In this document: piece by piece, positions 8,954 to 19,375 of the stretch
How positions within the stretch are numbered: position 1 is the first letter of the stretch
How the letters are laid out: each line of letters opens with the position of its first letter
Assembly: GCA_036322835.1 (NCBI GenBank)
Contig: AP027304.1
Coordinates: forward strand, 1,488,001 to 1,552,000
Origin: Tenuifilaceae bacterium CYCD
GTDB taxonomy: Bacteria; Bacteroidota; Bacteroidia; Bacteroidales; Tenuifilaceae
Direction of reading: 5' to 3'
Length of the DNA: 64,000 bases
Position numbers and translations under genes: made by a program
Notes under the pieces: generated by a model
Seen by the model: the letters and a program-made list of their open reading frames with translations, nothing else
Told to the model about the DNA's origin: nothing
Databases searched by the model: none

Positions 8954-11900
8954 ATTGAATAATTACTCTATAATTTTTATACTCGTTGCCAGCGCTGACC
9001 CTTAACAGGTAAATGCCGGGGAGTTGCTTAATATTCACATCAAACGTATAGTGACTTAACCCTTTCGCTTTTTCGTATTTTATTTTTGTGCCATAAATGG
9101 AATATATCTCAAGCGTTACGTCGGCATCGGTGTTTAGGTCAACCGCAACGTTAAAACTACCATTATTAGGATTAGGGTAAGTTTGAACCTTTTGAATGAT
9201 GCTCAGCTCGTTGGTAAAATCCTTTCCATTCTCGTGGTAAGGATCAATGACAATTGTTTTCTCCAGCGTTTCGCTACAGCCCATTAGGTATGTAATAAGA
9301 CTAATTGTATAATCGCCCTCTTCTTCAGGGATAAGGTATACATAGTAGGGGTCAACCTTGGATGGGCTAAAGGTTTCGGGATAAACCCATGCAATTGAGT
9401 CGGGTAATGGCCACGAAATATCAATAGCTGCAATGGTATCGGATACCGAGGCTGAATCGGGCAGTAGAAAATCGGCTTCAATTTCTATATCACGGGTGGT
9501 TAAGTTAACGGTATCGGAACCAAAACAACCCTTACTGTTTGTTACCGTTAGGTAGTAGTTGCCAGTCCTTGTCAAAGTCACAATACTGTTATTACTTGTA
9601 AATCCATTGTCGGAAGTCCATTGATGGTTTAGATTGTGATATCCCGCATCAAGAACCAAAGTTTGGTTTGAGCAAATAATCTTTGATTCTGGTAGAGTGG
9701 GTAATATTTGCTCTGGATTTATTAGCGTAAATTGCTGCGATTTTTGGCAGTTATTCTTATCGGTTACCAGTAAACTATAGTTGCCTGATCGTACCGATCC
9801 CGTTGTTGCTACCGACGAACCATTTGACCATGCGTAGGTGTATGGCGTTGTTCCTCCGCTTATGGTTGCATCAACTTTCCCATCGGGGTAGTTGAAGCAA
9901 GTAGGATCCTTAACATTTGCCGACGCAATTAGCAGTTCGTTTGGCTCGGTGACGGTTTGTGTTAGATTCTTTGTACAACCCTTACTATCCTTTACTATGA
10001 AGTTATAGTTTGCCGGCGCAAGATTTGTGAATGAGGAGTTACCCCATGTGCTTCCATTATTGCTGTACTGGTATGGCGATGTACCTCCTGAGGCCGATAA
10101 ACTAACCGATCCATTGTTGTTACCCTTACAGCTAACGTTGGTATAGGAATCCAATTTCAGATTCAGAACCGATGGCTGAGTTATACTTGCCGTAACGTTA
10201 CTTGTACAGCTATTGGAATCCTTTACTCTAACGGTAAGATTGCTATTTGCACTTAGGTTGCTAAAACTACCTGTTGGTTGCCAGTTTGTACCATCAATAC
10301 TGTACTGGAACGATGATGTTCCTCCATTGGCAGTCGCAATCAAACTACCATTTGCAAGACCATTACATGTAACGTTAGTAACAGATGTTACAGCCAAACT
10401 AACCTTAGCCGGATTAGATATTGTTTCGCTAACCTCCGCCACACATCCATTTTTGTCGGTAACTTTATAGGTATAGTTACCAGCCGTAAAGCCACTGAAA
10501 GAATTTGTGCTAGCATAGGCCTTAGAATTCTGATACTCTTGTTTAGTCGATGAAGCTCTCCAGCTATAAGTATAAGGGCTAGCACCACCCGATACACCAA
10601 CTTCAACAGCCCCATTTGATAAGCCGAAGCAGGTAGGGTTGCTCTTTCTGGTAGTGGAAATTGTTAGTTGTGATGGCTCTGCAATAGCCTTTGAAACGGT
10701 TGCAGTACAACCCTTGGAGTCTTCCACCTTAAAGTTATAGCCCGATGAAACAGCAAGCCCTGAAAAAGTTGATGTACTAACAGGAGTTCCGTTATTTATG
10801 CTATAGTTATAAGCAGTTGTTCCACCTGATGCTAGTAAAACGACCCGTCCATCGTTCTTTCCGTAACAAGATACGTTAGCGAAACTCGCAATGGATAAAG
10901 CAAGCGGGCTACTTGGTTGTGCAATAACTTTCGAAACAGATGCTTCACAGTTATTTGCATCAACAACTTTCAGACTATATATTCCTGCTACTAAGTTATT
11001 AAATGTTTTTCCGCTTTGTGCCGATGTTCCGTTTATACTAAATGAGTAGCTTGGTGTTCCTCCTGTATTTGAAAGAGTTATGCTTCCATTATTGTTACCA
11101 TAGCATGAGACATCGGTAGAGTTTGTAACAGCAAGCGATAGTTTTGCTGGATTTACAATGTTTTGTGAAACCGAGGCGGTGCAACCATTGCCATCCTTCA
11201 CGTTAAAGGTGTAATTTCCTGCATTAAGATTTGTGAAGGTGTTTTCTGTGACAAAACTACCTGAATTTTTATTGAACTGATAGTTCGAAACCCCTCCCGT
11301 TGCGCTAAGTTCAACAGTAGCATCTGCATCGCCAAAACATTTTAACGCTGTAAAGTTAGAAATCTGTAACTCTAACTTAGTTGGCTCGCCTATACTAACG
11401 TTACCTCCGCTAATAGTACAACCATTGCCATCCTTTGTGACTGCTTGGTAAGTACCTGTTGACAAGTTGCTGAAAGATGCACTATTATTCCAGGTTGTTC
11501 CGTTGTTGATGGAGTACTGATAAATTCCGTTTCCTCCTGTTGCGGCAATATCAATTTTACCATTATTGGCATTAAAGCAACTGATATCCGTAGTGCTAAC
11601 ATTTATTCCAACAGCAGGGTTCTGGTTTATGTTGATTGTTGAACTTAGTTTACAGCCATTCCTATCCCTAACGTAAACATTTAAATCACCTGCAACAAGT
11701 TGATCAAACGCGTTAGATGTTTTCCAATCAGTATCGTTGTTTGAGTATTGGTAGTTACCCCATCCTCCCGATACCGATAAAGCAATATGTCCATTGCTTT
11801 CACCAAAACATCTCACATCGGACTTATTGGCTATGCTTAACATCAACGCATTTTGAGGTTCAAGCACTTCAACTGTTGCAGTTTTTTCTTCAGCAGGACA

Positions 11901-14900
11901 ACCATTGGCATCGCTAACCTTTACGGTGTATATTCCCGCTGCAATATTCGATAGTTGCAATTCTGTTCCAACAATATTATTGGCAGAGTTAAACCACTTG
12001 ATAGAGTAGGGAGCCGTTCCTCCAGCAACAATAACTTCGGCATTGCCGCTCGATTCACCTTTACAGGTAATATCAGTTTTACTTGTCGATATTAATAGGT
12101 CGGTAGGTGATGTAATAGTGAAGAGTTTACCTGTGCTACATCCATTAAAATCTTTCGCCGTTACGTTGTATTCACCCTGACCCAGATTATTGTAGGTTTT
12201 TGTGAATGGTAACAAATTAATATCAACTGAATCCGTTGCAATACCATCAATATAGAGTTTATACTTAATTGGTAATGTCCCAGATGTAATTTCAACACTG
12301 GCGGTTCCATTTGAACCATTGTAGCATAGCGGATTTGCAATATTACTAAGATTGATATTCGGACCGCCCTCGTCGGAAATAGATTGGGAGAAAGTTCTGG
12401 AACAGCCTACTCCATCGGAAATTGCGAAATTGTAGTTTCCAGATTTAATATCGGATAACGAATTTCCTACAGTCCCATCGTATTCCCAAAGAACGGACAA
12501 ACTACCAGTACCTCCCGATGGATTAACCATGATATATCCATTCGACGATCCGCAGGTTGAGTTTTGAACTTCGGAAGTATAGTTGATGGCGCTTGGTTGA
12601 CTAATAGTTACATTCTCGAATGTACTACACCCATTTGCATCCTTAACCGTGACACTATAATCGCCCGCAGTTAGATCATTTTTGCTTCCACTAAACTCAT
12701 TTTCTCCCAGATAATACCTGTAATCTGGTACACCACCACTAACTGTAACCTGAACAGTTCCGTTATTTCCTCCATTACAGGTAACATTGGTAAAGGATAA
12801 ATTATCGATTACAAGCGAAGTTTGTTCTCCAACCATTACATCGGTACTATCAATACAATTCTTGGAGTCGCGAACATAAATTTTATACCAACCGCTTGTT
12901 AATCCTGCGAAAGAATCGTTGGTGCTAAAACTATTCTTATTAGTAGCAAATTCGTAACTACCCCAACCGCCATAGGGTTCTACCTTTATTACCCCGGTAC
13001 TACCTCCATTACAAGCCACAGACGTAACATCGGTTGTAAATGTTAATTCTGAGGGTGGATTATGAATTGTAACTACTTGTTCGATATGGCCTTGCTGACC
13101 ACTTGCTCCGGAGCAACCATTACTATCGGTAATTCTTATCGTGTAATCTGAGGCTTCAACGTTGCTCAGCGTTGCTGAAGTTTCAACCTCATTATTGCTT
13201 TCATCGAACCATTGATAGGTGTATGGGAATGTTCCTCCAACAACAGTTGCCATGGCAGACCCATTTGAGTCTCCGAAACAGGTAACATCGGCTACGGAAA
13301 TTGTGGCCTCCAGAATTGGTGGCTCTGTAATTGAAAACGCTGCAGAAGTAGAACAACTGTTAGCATCTATAATATCAATGCTGTAGTCCTCTGCAGGGAG
13401 AGTATTGTCGGCAAAACTGCTTCCTCTTTCTTGCTTAACTATTACTCCTTTACTATTCTTCAGAATAAATTCGTATGGTGTAACACCACCTAACACACTA
13501 ACGGAAACTGTTCCATTTGCCAGCCCAAAGCAAGTTGCATTGGTAGAATTTGTAGTAACACTTAACTCATCTGGCTGAGATAGATTTACAGTGTTTGAAA
13601 CTATACATCCTAGACTGTCCTCTATGGCAAAATCATAACTTTTGGTTGCATTTAAATTAATAAAGGATTTTCCTTCGGCAGTTAAACTGCTGGTTGAATC
13701 ATCAAAATCAATTGTATAAGGGGCCTTTCCTCCCGATGGTATAATCTTAATCGAATCGGTTCCTCCGAAACATGCAATATTAAATCCATTGTAGTCACTT
13801 CTATCAAGTGAATAGCTTACCGCATCTAACTGCGAAAGGGTAACCTCAACGGAATCCTTACAGCTATTGGCATCGAAAACTAAGCACTTGTGAGTTCCTG
13901 CTGCAATTCCAGTAAACAAACTGTCGGTTTGAGTAAGTTCTCCAACCTTAAACTCGTAGGATTTGGTTCCTCCAGTTGCCCCTAGTTGAATTTCGCCATT
14001 ATTTTGGCCAAAGCACTTAGGATCAACCGATGATTTTTTGCTGATTACCAATTTAGTTGGCTCGGTTAATGTTTGCTCTAGAGTTTTTGAGCAACCATTT
14101 TGGTCTGTTACCTTAATTGAATACGTGCCATCGCCCAAATTATCGAATAGCCAATTAGTGCCATGGTTATCACCATTTATTTCGTAGGTAAAATGCTCCC
14201 ACCCATTCTCGGCTTGAACAGAAATGCTTCCATCCTTTGAGCCAAAACATTTTGGATCTGAGAAAGCAATTATATTTGCAGTTAAAGGAGTTTCTGGTTC
14301 AAGAACCTCAATATTATCAACAACTTTACTACATAGAGCCTCATCAGTTACTTCTAAGGAGTAGGTTCCTGCTTCCAGCCCTGTGAACTCTGCAATACTC
14401 GAGATATTGTTTAAAGTAGACTTTGTTACTCCCTGCTTCTTTAATGTTACGGCGTAATTGCCAATTCCATTTGTAATTTGTACATTAATGGTTCCTGTGA
14501 AACTGCCCTTACAGATAACATTATTAACTGTAGGTATCACGTTAATGTTACTTACCTGCAAAAGGGCTTCTGTGGAAATTTTATCTTCGCAAGGAGATGA
14601 TGCAACAATGCATCTATACACATTGCCGTTCTCCGATGCTGGTGTTGAAGTTAACGTTAGGGTGCTTGAGTTCCATCCTCCATAGGTAGGATTGCCTCCA
14701 GCTTCCGAAATGGGAACCCAAACTGTTGTTCCAGCTTCTAGAACCTCCCACTGGTAACTTTTTGCATTGGAGGCTATAACTGAAAATGAGGCATTACCAT
14801 TATTGCAAATTCTTGAATTCTGAGGGCCCTGAGTTATCTGAGCCTGAGTAACCACTATTCCCTGAATTGCCTTACGTTGTGTAGCGGCACAACCTGTAGT

Positions 14901-17900
14901 TGTACTGTACGATTCGGCGTAGTATGTTTTAGTTTCGGCGAAATCTTCTACAAGATTATTTCCTGAGCCAACAATACTTCCATTGCTTGCTGTATCGTAC
15001 CAACGGATTGTATTTCCGTTTGAACCCGGCGTTGCTGATAATGTAATATATCCAGTTCCACAATGCTCCACATCGGAACCTGTGGCAACATTAGGGAGAG
15101 GATTAACGGTAATACTCTTTGTGGTGCTGGTTTTACAGCCATTATCATCAACCACTTCAACACTATAAGTTGTATTTACAGTTGGTTTTTTTGTAATTTT
15201 TTCCGTAACCTCTCCACTACTCCACTTATAAATAGTTCCTCCGTTAACTGTTAGCGTAACTGAATATCCATTACATATGGTCCCATCGCTGCTAAGAATG
15301 CCAGAATTTTCATCGATGGATATGGTTGGGTTAGGCAGTGCGTTGAAGTTCACCGTAACGTCCTTGCTGCTGGAGCAAGACCCGTTGGAGATGGTCCATC
15401 GGAACACGTACGTTCCGTAGTCGCCCACCGTCGCGGTGGAGGTACCGCTGCTCTCGCTGCTGAACGTCACCGTTCCGGGTCCAGAAACCATGGTCCACTT
15501 ACCCGAGCCCACCGAGGGGGTATTGCCGCCCAGCGACCCGCTGACTTTCACGCCGCAGCAGTTCAGGGTGCTGGCGGAGACAGAGGCCTGGGTTGGCGTC
15601 TGGTAGAAGTTCACCGTAACGTCCTTGCTGCTGGAGCAAGACCCGTTGGAGATGGTCCATCGGAACACGTACGTTCCGTAGTCGCCCACCGTCGCGGTGG
15701 AGGTACCGCTGCTCTCGCTGCTGAACGTCACCGTTCCGGGTCCAGAAACCATGGTCCACTTACCCGAGCCCACCGAGGGGGTATTGCCGCCCAGCGACCC
15801 GCTGACTTTCACGCCGCAGCAGTTCAGGGTGCTGGCGGAGACAGAGGCCTGGGTTGGCGTCTGGTAGAAGTTCACCGTAACGTCCTTGCTGCTGGAGCAA
15901 GACCCGTTGGAGATGGTCCATCGGAACACGTACGTTCCGTAGTCGCCCACCGTCGCGGTGGAGGTACCGCTGCTCTCGCTGCTGAACGTCACCGTTCCGG
16001 GTCCAGAAACCATGGTCCACTTACCCGAGCCCACCGAGGGGGTATTGCCGCCCAGCGACCCGCTGACTTTCACGCCGCAGCAGTTCAGGGTGCTGGTGGA
16101 GACAGAGGCCTGGGTTGGCGTCTGGTAGAAGTTCACCGTAACGTCCTTGCTGCTGGAGCAAGACCCGTTGGAGATGGTCCATCGGAACACGTACGTTCCG
16201 TAGTCGCCCACCGTCGCGGTGGAGGTACCGCTGCTCTCGCTGCTGAACGTCACCGTTCCGGGTCCAGAAACCATGGTCCACTTACCCGAGCCCACCGAGG
16301 GGGTATTGCCATCCAACGATTCGCTCTTCAATACTCCACAATAGTATAGCGATGATGAGTTAACAGAGGCATTTTGCGCATAGGTAACGGTAACCTCTGC
16401 ACTGCTAGTACATGTTCCGTTGGTGATGATCCAACTGAATACATACGATCCGTAAGTACTAACTGTTGCCGTGCTGTTGCCGCTAATTTGGCTGCTGAAC
16501 GTCACCGTTCCGGGTCCAGAAACCATGGTCCACTTACCCGAGCCCACCGAGGGGGTATTGCCGCCCAGCGACCCGCTGACTTTCACGCCGCAGCAGTTCA
16601 GGGTGCTGGCGGAGACAGAGGCCTGGGTTGGCGTCTGGTAGAAGTTCACCGTAACGTCCTTGCTGCTGGAGCAAGACCCGTTGGAGATGGTCCATCGGAA
16701 CACGTACGTTCCGTAGTCGCCCACCGTCGCGGTGGAGGTACCGCTGCTCTCGCTGCTGAACGTCACCGTTCCGGGTCCAGAAACCATGGTCCACTTACCC
16801 GAGCCCACCGAGGGGGTATTGCCGCCCAGCGACCCGCTGACTTTCACGCCGCAGCAGTTCAGGGTGCTGGCGGAGACAGAGGCCTGGGTTGGCGTCTGGT
16901 AGAAGTTCACCGTAACGTCCTTGCTGCTGGAGCAAGACCCGTTGGAGATGGTCCATCGGAACACGTACGTTCCGTAGTCGCCCACCGTCGCGGTGGAGGT
17001 ACCGCTGCTCTCGCTGCTGAACGTCACCGTTCCGGGTCCAGAAACCATGGTCCACTTACCCGAGCCCACCGAGGGGGTATTGCCGCCCAGCGACCCGCTG
17101 ACTTTCACGCCGCAGCAGTTCAGGGTGCTGGCGGAGACAGAGGCCTGGGTTGGCGTCTGGTAGAAGTTCACCGTAACGTCCTTGCTGCTGGAGCAAGACC
17201 CGTTGGAGATGGTCCATCGGAACACGTACGTTCCGTAGTCGCCCACCGTCGCGGTGGAGGTACCGCTGCTCTCGCTGCTGAACGTCACCGTTCCGGGTCC
17301 AGAAACCATGGTCCACTTACCCGAGCCCACCGAGGGGGTATTGCCGCCCAGCGACCCGCTGACTTTCACGCCGCAGCAGTTCAGGGTGCTGGCGGAGACA
17401 GAGGCCTGGGTTGGCGTCTGGTAGAAGTTCACCGTAACGTCCTTGCTGCTGGAGCAAGACCCGTTGGAGATGGTCCATCGGAACACGTACGTTCCGTAGT
17501 CGCCCACCGTCGCGGTGGAGGTACCGCTGCTCTCGCTGCTGAACGTCACCGTTCCGGGTCCAGAAACCATGGTCCACTTACCCGAGCCCACCGAGGGGGT
17601 ATTGCCGCCCAGCGACCCGCTGACTTTCACGCCGCAGCAGTTCAGGGTGCTGGCGGAGACAGAGGCCTGGGTTGGCGTCTGGTAGAAGTTCACCGTAACG
17701 TCCTTGCTGCTGGAGCAAGACCCGTTGGAGATGGTCCATCGGAACACGTACGTTCCGTAGTCGCCCACCGTCGCGGTGGAGGTACCGCTGCTCTCGCTGC
17801 TGAACGTCACCGTTCCGGGTCCAGAAACCATGGTCCACTTACCCGAGCCCACCGAGGGGGTATTGCCGCCCAGCGACCCGCTGACTTTCACGCCGCAGCA

Positions 17901-19310
17901 GTTCAGGGTGCTGGCGGAGACAGAGGCCTGGGTTGGCGTCTGGTAGAAGTTCACCGTAACGTCCTTGCTGCTGGAGCAAGACCCGTTGGAGATGGTCCAT
18001 CGGAACACGTACGTTCCGTAGTCGCCCACCGTCGCGGTGGAGGTACCGCTGCTCTCGCTGCTGAACGTCACCGTTCCGGGTCCAGAAACCATGGTCCACT
18101 TACCCGAGCCCACCGAGGGGGTATTGCCGCCCAGCGACCCGCTGACTTTCACGCCGCAGCAGTTCAGGGTGCTGGCGGAGACAGAGGCCTGGGTTGGATG
18201 GGCATCCTCTCCTATTGTGTGCCCATTCAAATGATTTGTTACGGAATTGCCATCTTTTAAAATAAATATATAATCGAAGTAATAAGTAGAATTTCCTTTG
18301 TAACTATAACTAGTTAGATTAGAATTGCTGTTTTTAGTTAAAAGGATACGTGAAGTTCCTCCTTCCTGTTGCCAACCATTTTCATAACTTAAGGGATAAA
18401 TATAAATAGTATCATATGCATTATAATTAAAATTGTTGGCAGTAAATGTTAAAAATGTTTCTGAACTCTCACAAACACTATTAGGAATAATTGATATTTC
18501 TGGTGTAGAGTAAACTACAAATTGTCTTGGTGAAGACCATGGCGAGTTACATACTTGGGAATCTCCTCCTACTCTTATTATTTTTGAGCGTATGTTTATA
18601 ACTTTTCCTCCATTTAGGGAAACACTTAAAGAATCTGCATTAGGAATTATTAGGGGGGTGTAATTGCTAAAAGAATTTGTTCCGCAGCTTTTCCAAGAAG
18701 TCCCATTGTAACTATACTGAATTTCGTAGTTATAGTTGCCTAAGTCAGAACTATTAATTGGGCTATATGAGCCAGGTTGAACAAAAAGAGTATCATTATC
18801 CAAACAATAATCTATCGGATTATATGACATATCTTTCGAATTATATTCACAAACCGAAACCCCACTGGGACGAGGAGGCGAAATCCCTACTTGAACTGTT
18901 CCTGATTTAGATGCTGTTCCTCCCCATAAACCAAAAGTAAGTGATGAGAGTTTGAAGGAATTATATGAACTAAACCCTACACAATGAAAATCAATATCTG
19001 TTGTGCTTGGATAGTATATATAAAGATTTATATAGTTGTTTAAATCACCTACGGAAAATCTTGTAATACCTTGTGCGCTTGCAGTACTATAGGGAGATAC
19101 TGGGTTTTGCTTGTTAGTAATAGCATAAGAACATACGGTTGCCCATAAATCAACATAATCAGTTTCATACTCTCCCGACGCTGAACAAAGTGGATGTATT
19201 GTTCTGCATATGTTATTGTTTACATACACATCGAAGTTATTATCACCAAACTGGGCATATATACAATGGTTTATTAATAAAAAGGCAAAGAGTACTTTAA
19301 TTTCTTTCAT
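8952..19310 (-). CDS. Giant T9SS-secreted adhesin-like protein with tandem Ig-like and SprB repeats
   Basis: 3452 residues. It has a Sec signal peptide (MKEIKVLFAFLLINHCIYAQ). After a ~370-residue unique head come eleven repeats of about 87 residues (residues ~370-1320; unit TQASVSASTLNCCGVKV...), then Ig-like segments. Residues ~1595-3200 hold about twenty SprB-type repeats of the form C(F/N/Y/K)G..NG....GG..PY.Y. The last ~80 residues are a type A T9SS sorting domain (YPNPNNGSF, GIYLLRV). SprB-type proteins are gliding or adhesion filaments on the cell surface of T9SS bacteria. The repeat block is far GC-richer and nearly invariant at the DNA level, unlike the rest of the gene. It is followed by the polymorphic toxin gene on the same strand. 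Confidence 0.88.
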   Translation of the reverse strand: MKEIKVLFAFLLINHCIYAQFGDNNFDVYVNNNICRTIHPLCSASGEYETDYVDLWATVCSYAITNKQNPVSPYSTASAQGITRFSVGDLNNYINLYIYYPSTTDIDFHCVGFSSYNSFKLSSLTFGLWGGTASKSGTVQVGISPPRPSGVSVCEYNSKDMSYNPIDYCLDNDTLFVQPGSYSPINSSDLGNYNYEIQYSYNGTSWKSCGTNSFSNYTPLIIPNADSLSVSLNGGKVINIRSKIIRVGGDSQVCNSPWSSPRQFVVYSTPEISIIPNSVCESSETFLTFTANNFNYNAYDTIYIYPLSYENGWQQEGGTSRILLTKNSNSNLTSYSYKGNSTYYFDYIFILKDGNSVTNHLNGHTIGEDAHPTQASVSASTLNCCGVKVSGSLGGNTPSVGSGKWTMVSGPGTVTFSSESSGTSTATVGDYGTYVFRWTISNGSCSSSKDVTVNFYQTPTQASVSASTLNCCGVKVSGSLGGNTPSVGSGKWTMVSGPGTVTFSSESSGTSTATVGDYGTYVFRWTISNGSCSSSKDVTVNFYQTPTQASVSASTLNCCGVKVSGSLGGNTPSVGSGKWTMVSGPGTVTFSSESSGTSTATVGDYGTYVFRWTISNGSCSSSKDVTVNFYQTPTQASVSASTLNCCGVKVSGSLGGNTPSVGSGKWTMVSGPGTVTFSSESSGTSTATVGDYGTYVFRWTISNGSCSSSKDVTVNFYQTPTQASVSASTLNCCGVKVSGSLGGNTPSVGSGKWTMVSGPGTVTFSSESSGTSTATVGDYGTYVFRWTISNGSCSSSKDVTVNFYQTPTQASVSASTLNCCGVKVSGSLGGNTPSVGSGKWTMVSGPGTVTFSSESSGTSTATVGDYGTYVFRWTISNGSCSSSKDVTVNFYQTPTQASVSASTLNCCGVKVSGSLGGNTPSVGSGKWTMVSGPGTVTFSSQISGNSTATVSTYGSYVFSWIITNGTCTSSAEVTVTYAQNASVNSSSLYYCGVLKSESLDGNTPSVGSGKWTMVSGPGTVTFSSESSGTSTATVGDYGTYVFRWTISNGSCSSSKDVTVNFYQTPTQASVSTSTLNCCGVKVSGSLGGNTPSVGSGKWTMVSGPGTVTFSSESSGTSTATVGDYGTYVFRWTISNGSCSSSKDVTVNFYQTPTQASVSASTLNCCGVKVSGSLGGNTPSVGSGKWTMVSGPGTVTFSSESSGTSTATVGDYGTYVFRWTISNGSCSSSKDVTVNFYQTPTQASVSASTLNCCGVKVSGSLGGNTPSVGSGKWTMVSGPGTVTFSSESSGTSTATVGDYGTYVFRWTISNGSCSSSKDVTVNFNALPNPTISIDENSGILSSDGTICNGYSVTLTVNGGTIYKWSSGEVTEKITKKPTVNTTYSVEVVDDNGCKTSTTKSITVNPLPNVATGSDVEHCGTGYITLSATPGSNGNTIRWYDTASNGSIVGSGNNLVEDFAETKTYYAESYSTTTGCAATQRKAIQGIVVTQAQITQGPQNSRICNNGNASFSVIASNAKSYQWEVLEAGTTVWVPISEAGGNPTYGGWNSSTLTLTSTPASENGNVYRCIVASSPCEDKISTEALLQVSNINVIPTVNNVICKGSFTGTINVQITNGIGNYAVTLKKQGVTKSTLNNISSIAEFTGLEAGTYSLEVTDEALCSKVVDNIEVLEPETPLTANIIAFSDPKCFGSKDGSISVQAENGWEHFTYEINGDNHGTNWLFDNLGDGTYSIKVTDQNGCSKTLEQTLTEPTKLVISKKSSVDPKCFGQNNGEIQLGATGGTKSYEFKVGELTQTDSLFTGIAAGTHKCLVFDANSCKDSVEVTLSQLDAVSYSLDRSDYNGFNIACFGGTDSIKIIPSGGKAPYTIDFDDSTSSLTAEGKSFINLNATKSYDFAIEDSLGCIVSNTVNLSQPDELSVTTNSTNATCFGLANGTVSVSVLGGVTPYEFILKNSKGVIVKQERGSSFADNTLPAEDYSIDIIDANSCSTSAAFSITEPPILEATISVADVTCFGDSNGSAMATVVGGTFPYTYQWFDESNNEVETSATLSNVEASDYTIRITDSNGCSGASGQQGHIEQVVTIHNPPSELTFTTDVTSVACNGGSTGVIKVEPYGGWGSYEFATNKNSFSTNDSFAGLTSGWYKIYVRDSKNCIDSTDVMVGEQTSLVIDNLSFTNVTCNGGNNGTVQVTVSGGVPDYRYYLGENEFSGSKNDLTAGDYSVTVKDANGCSTFENVTISQPSAINYTSEVQNSTCGSSNGYIMVNPSGGTGSLSVLWEYDGTVGNSLSDIKSGNYNFAISDGVGCSRTFSQSISDEGGPNINLSNIANPLCYNGSNGTASVEITSGTLPIKYKLYIDGIATDSVDINLLPFTKTYNNLGQGEYNVTAKDFNGCSTGKLFTITSPTDLLISTSKTDITCKGESSGNAEVIVAGGTAPYSIKWFNSANNIVGTELQLSNIAAGIYTVKVSDANGCPAEEKTATVEVLEPQNALMLSIANKSDVRCFGESNGHIALSVSGGWGNYQYSNNDTDWKTSNAFDQLVAGDLNVYVRDRNGCKLSSTININQNPAVGINVSTTDISCFNANNGKIDIAATGGNGIYQYSINNGTTWNNSASFSNLSTGTYQAVTKDGNGCTISGGNVSIGEPTKLELQISNFTALKCFGDADATVELSATGGVSNYQFNKNSGSFVTENTFTNLNAGNYTFNVKDGNGCTASVSQNIVNPAKLSLAVTNSTDVSCYGNNNGSITLSNTGGTPSYSFSINGTSAQSGKTFNNLVAGIYSLKVVDANNCEASVSKVIAQPSSPLALSIASFANVSCYGKNDGRVVLLASGGTTAYNYSINNGTPVSTSTFSGLAVSSGYNFKVEDSKGCTATVSKAIAEPSQLTISTTRKSNPTCFGLSNGAVEVGVSGGASPYTYSWRASSTKQEYQNSKAYASTNSFSGFTAGNYTYKVTDKNGCVAEVSETISNPAKVSLAVTSVTNVTCNGLANGSLIATANGGTSSFQYSIDGTNWQPTGSFSNLSANSNLTVRVKDSNSCTSNVTASITQPSVLNLKLDSYTNVSCKGNNNGSVSLSASGGTSPYQYSNNGSTWGNSSFTNLAPANYNFIVKDSKGCTKNLTQTVTEPNELLIASANVKDPTCFNYPDGKVDATISGGTTPYTYAWSNGSSVATTGSVRSGNYSLLVTDKNNCQKSQQFTLINPEQILPTLPESKIICSNQTLVLDAGYHNLNHQWTSDNGFTSNNSIVTLTRTGNYYLTVTNSKGCFGSDTVNLTTRDIEIEADFLLPDSASVSDTIAAIDISWPLPDSIAWVYPETFSPSKVDPYYVYLIPEEEGDYTISLITYLMGCSETLEKTIVIDPYHENGKDFTNELSIIQKVQTYPNPNNGSFNVAVDLNTDADVTLEIYSIYGTKIKYEKAKGLSHYTFDVNIKQLPGIYLLRVSAGNEYKNYRVIIQ
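15346..18198 (-). repeat. Eleven tandem 261-bp repeats inside the giant adhesin gene
   Basis: The period is 261 bases (87 codons). Nine units are virtually identical, with single differences such as one C/T change at about 16097. In the direction of translation, the end of unit 7 and the start of unit 8 (about 16306-16500) have diverged, and one unit is 9 bases shorter. Base composition is clearly GC-richer than the flanking gene. The uniformity implies recent amplification or constant homogenisation and predicts copy-number variation between strains. Confidence 0.95.
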
Positions 19311-19375
19311 AGATTGATGTTTTAATGTTCAAACACAATTAATTTTTCAATATTTTAGATTTATTTGCTTTGGTG

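Noticed and set aside
15499-18099. Series of identical 86-codon minus-strand frames
   Set aside because: Out-of-frame readings of the same tandem repeats within the giant adhesin gene.
16374-18260. A 628-codon open frame on the plus strand
   Set aside because: It is the antisense shadow of the 261-bp repeats: because the period is a multiple of three, any stop-free frame in one unit is stop-free in all. Its content is low-complexity and it lies opposite a well-supported secreted protein.
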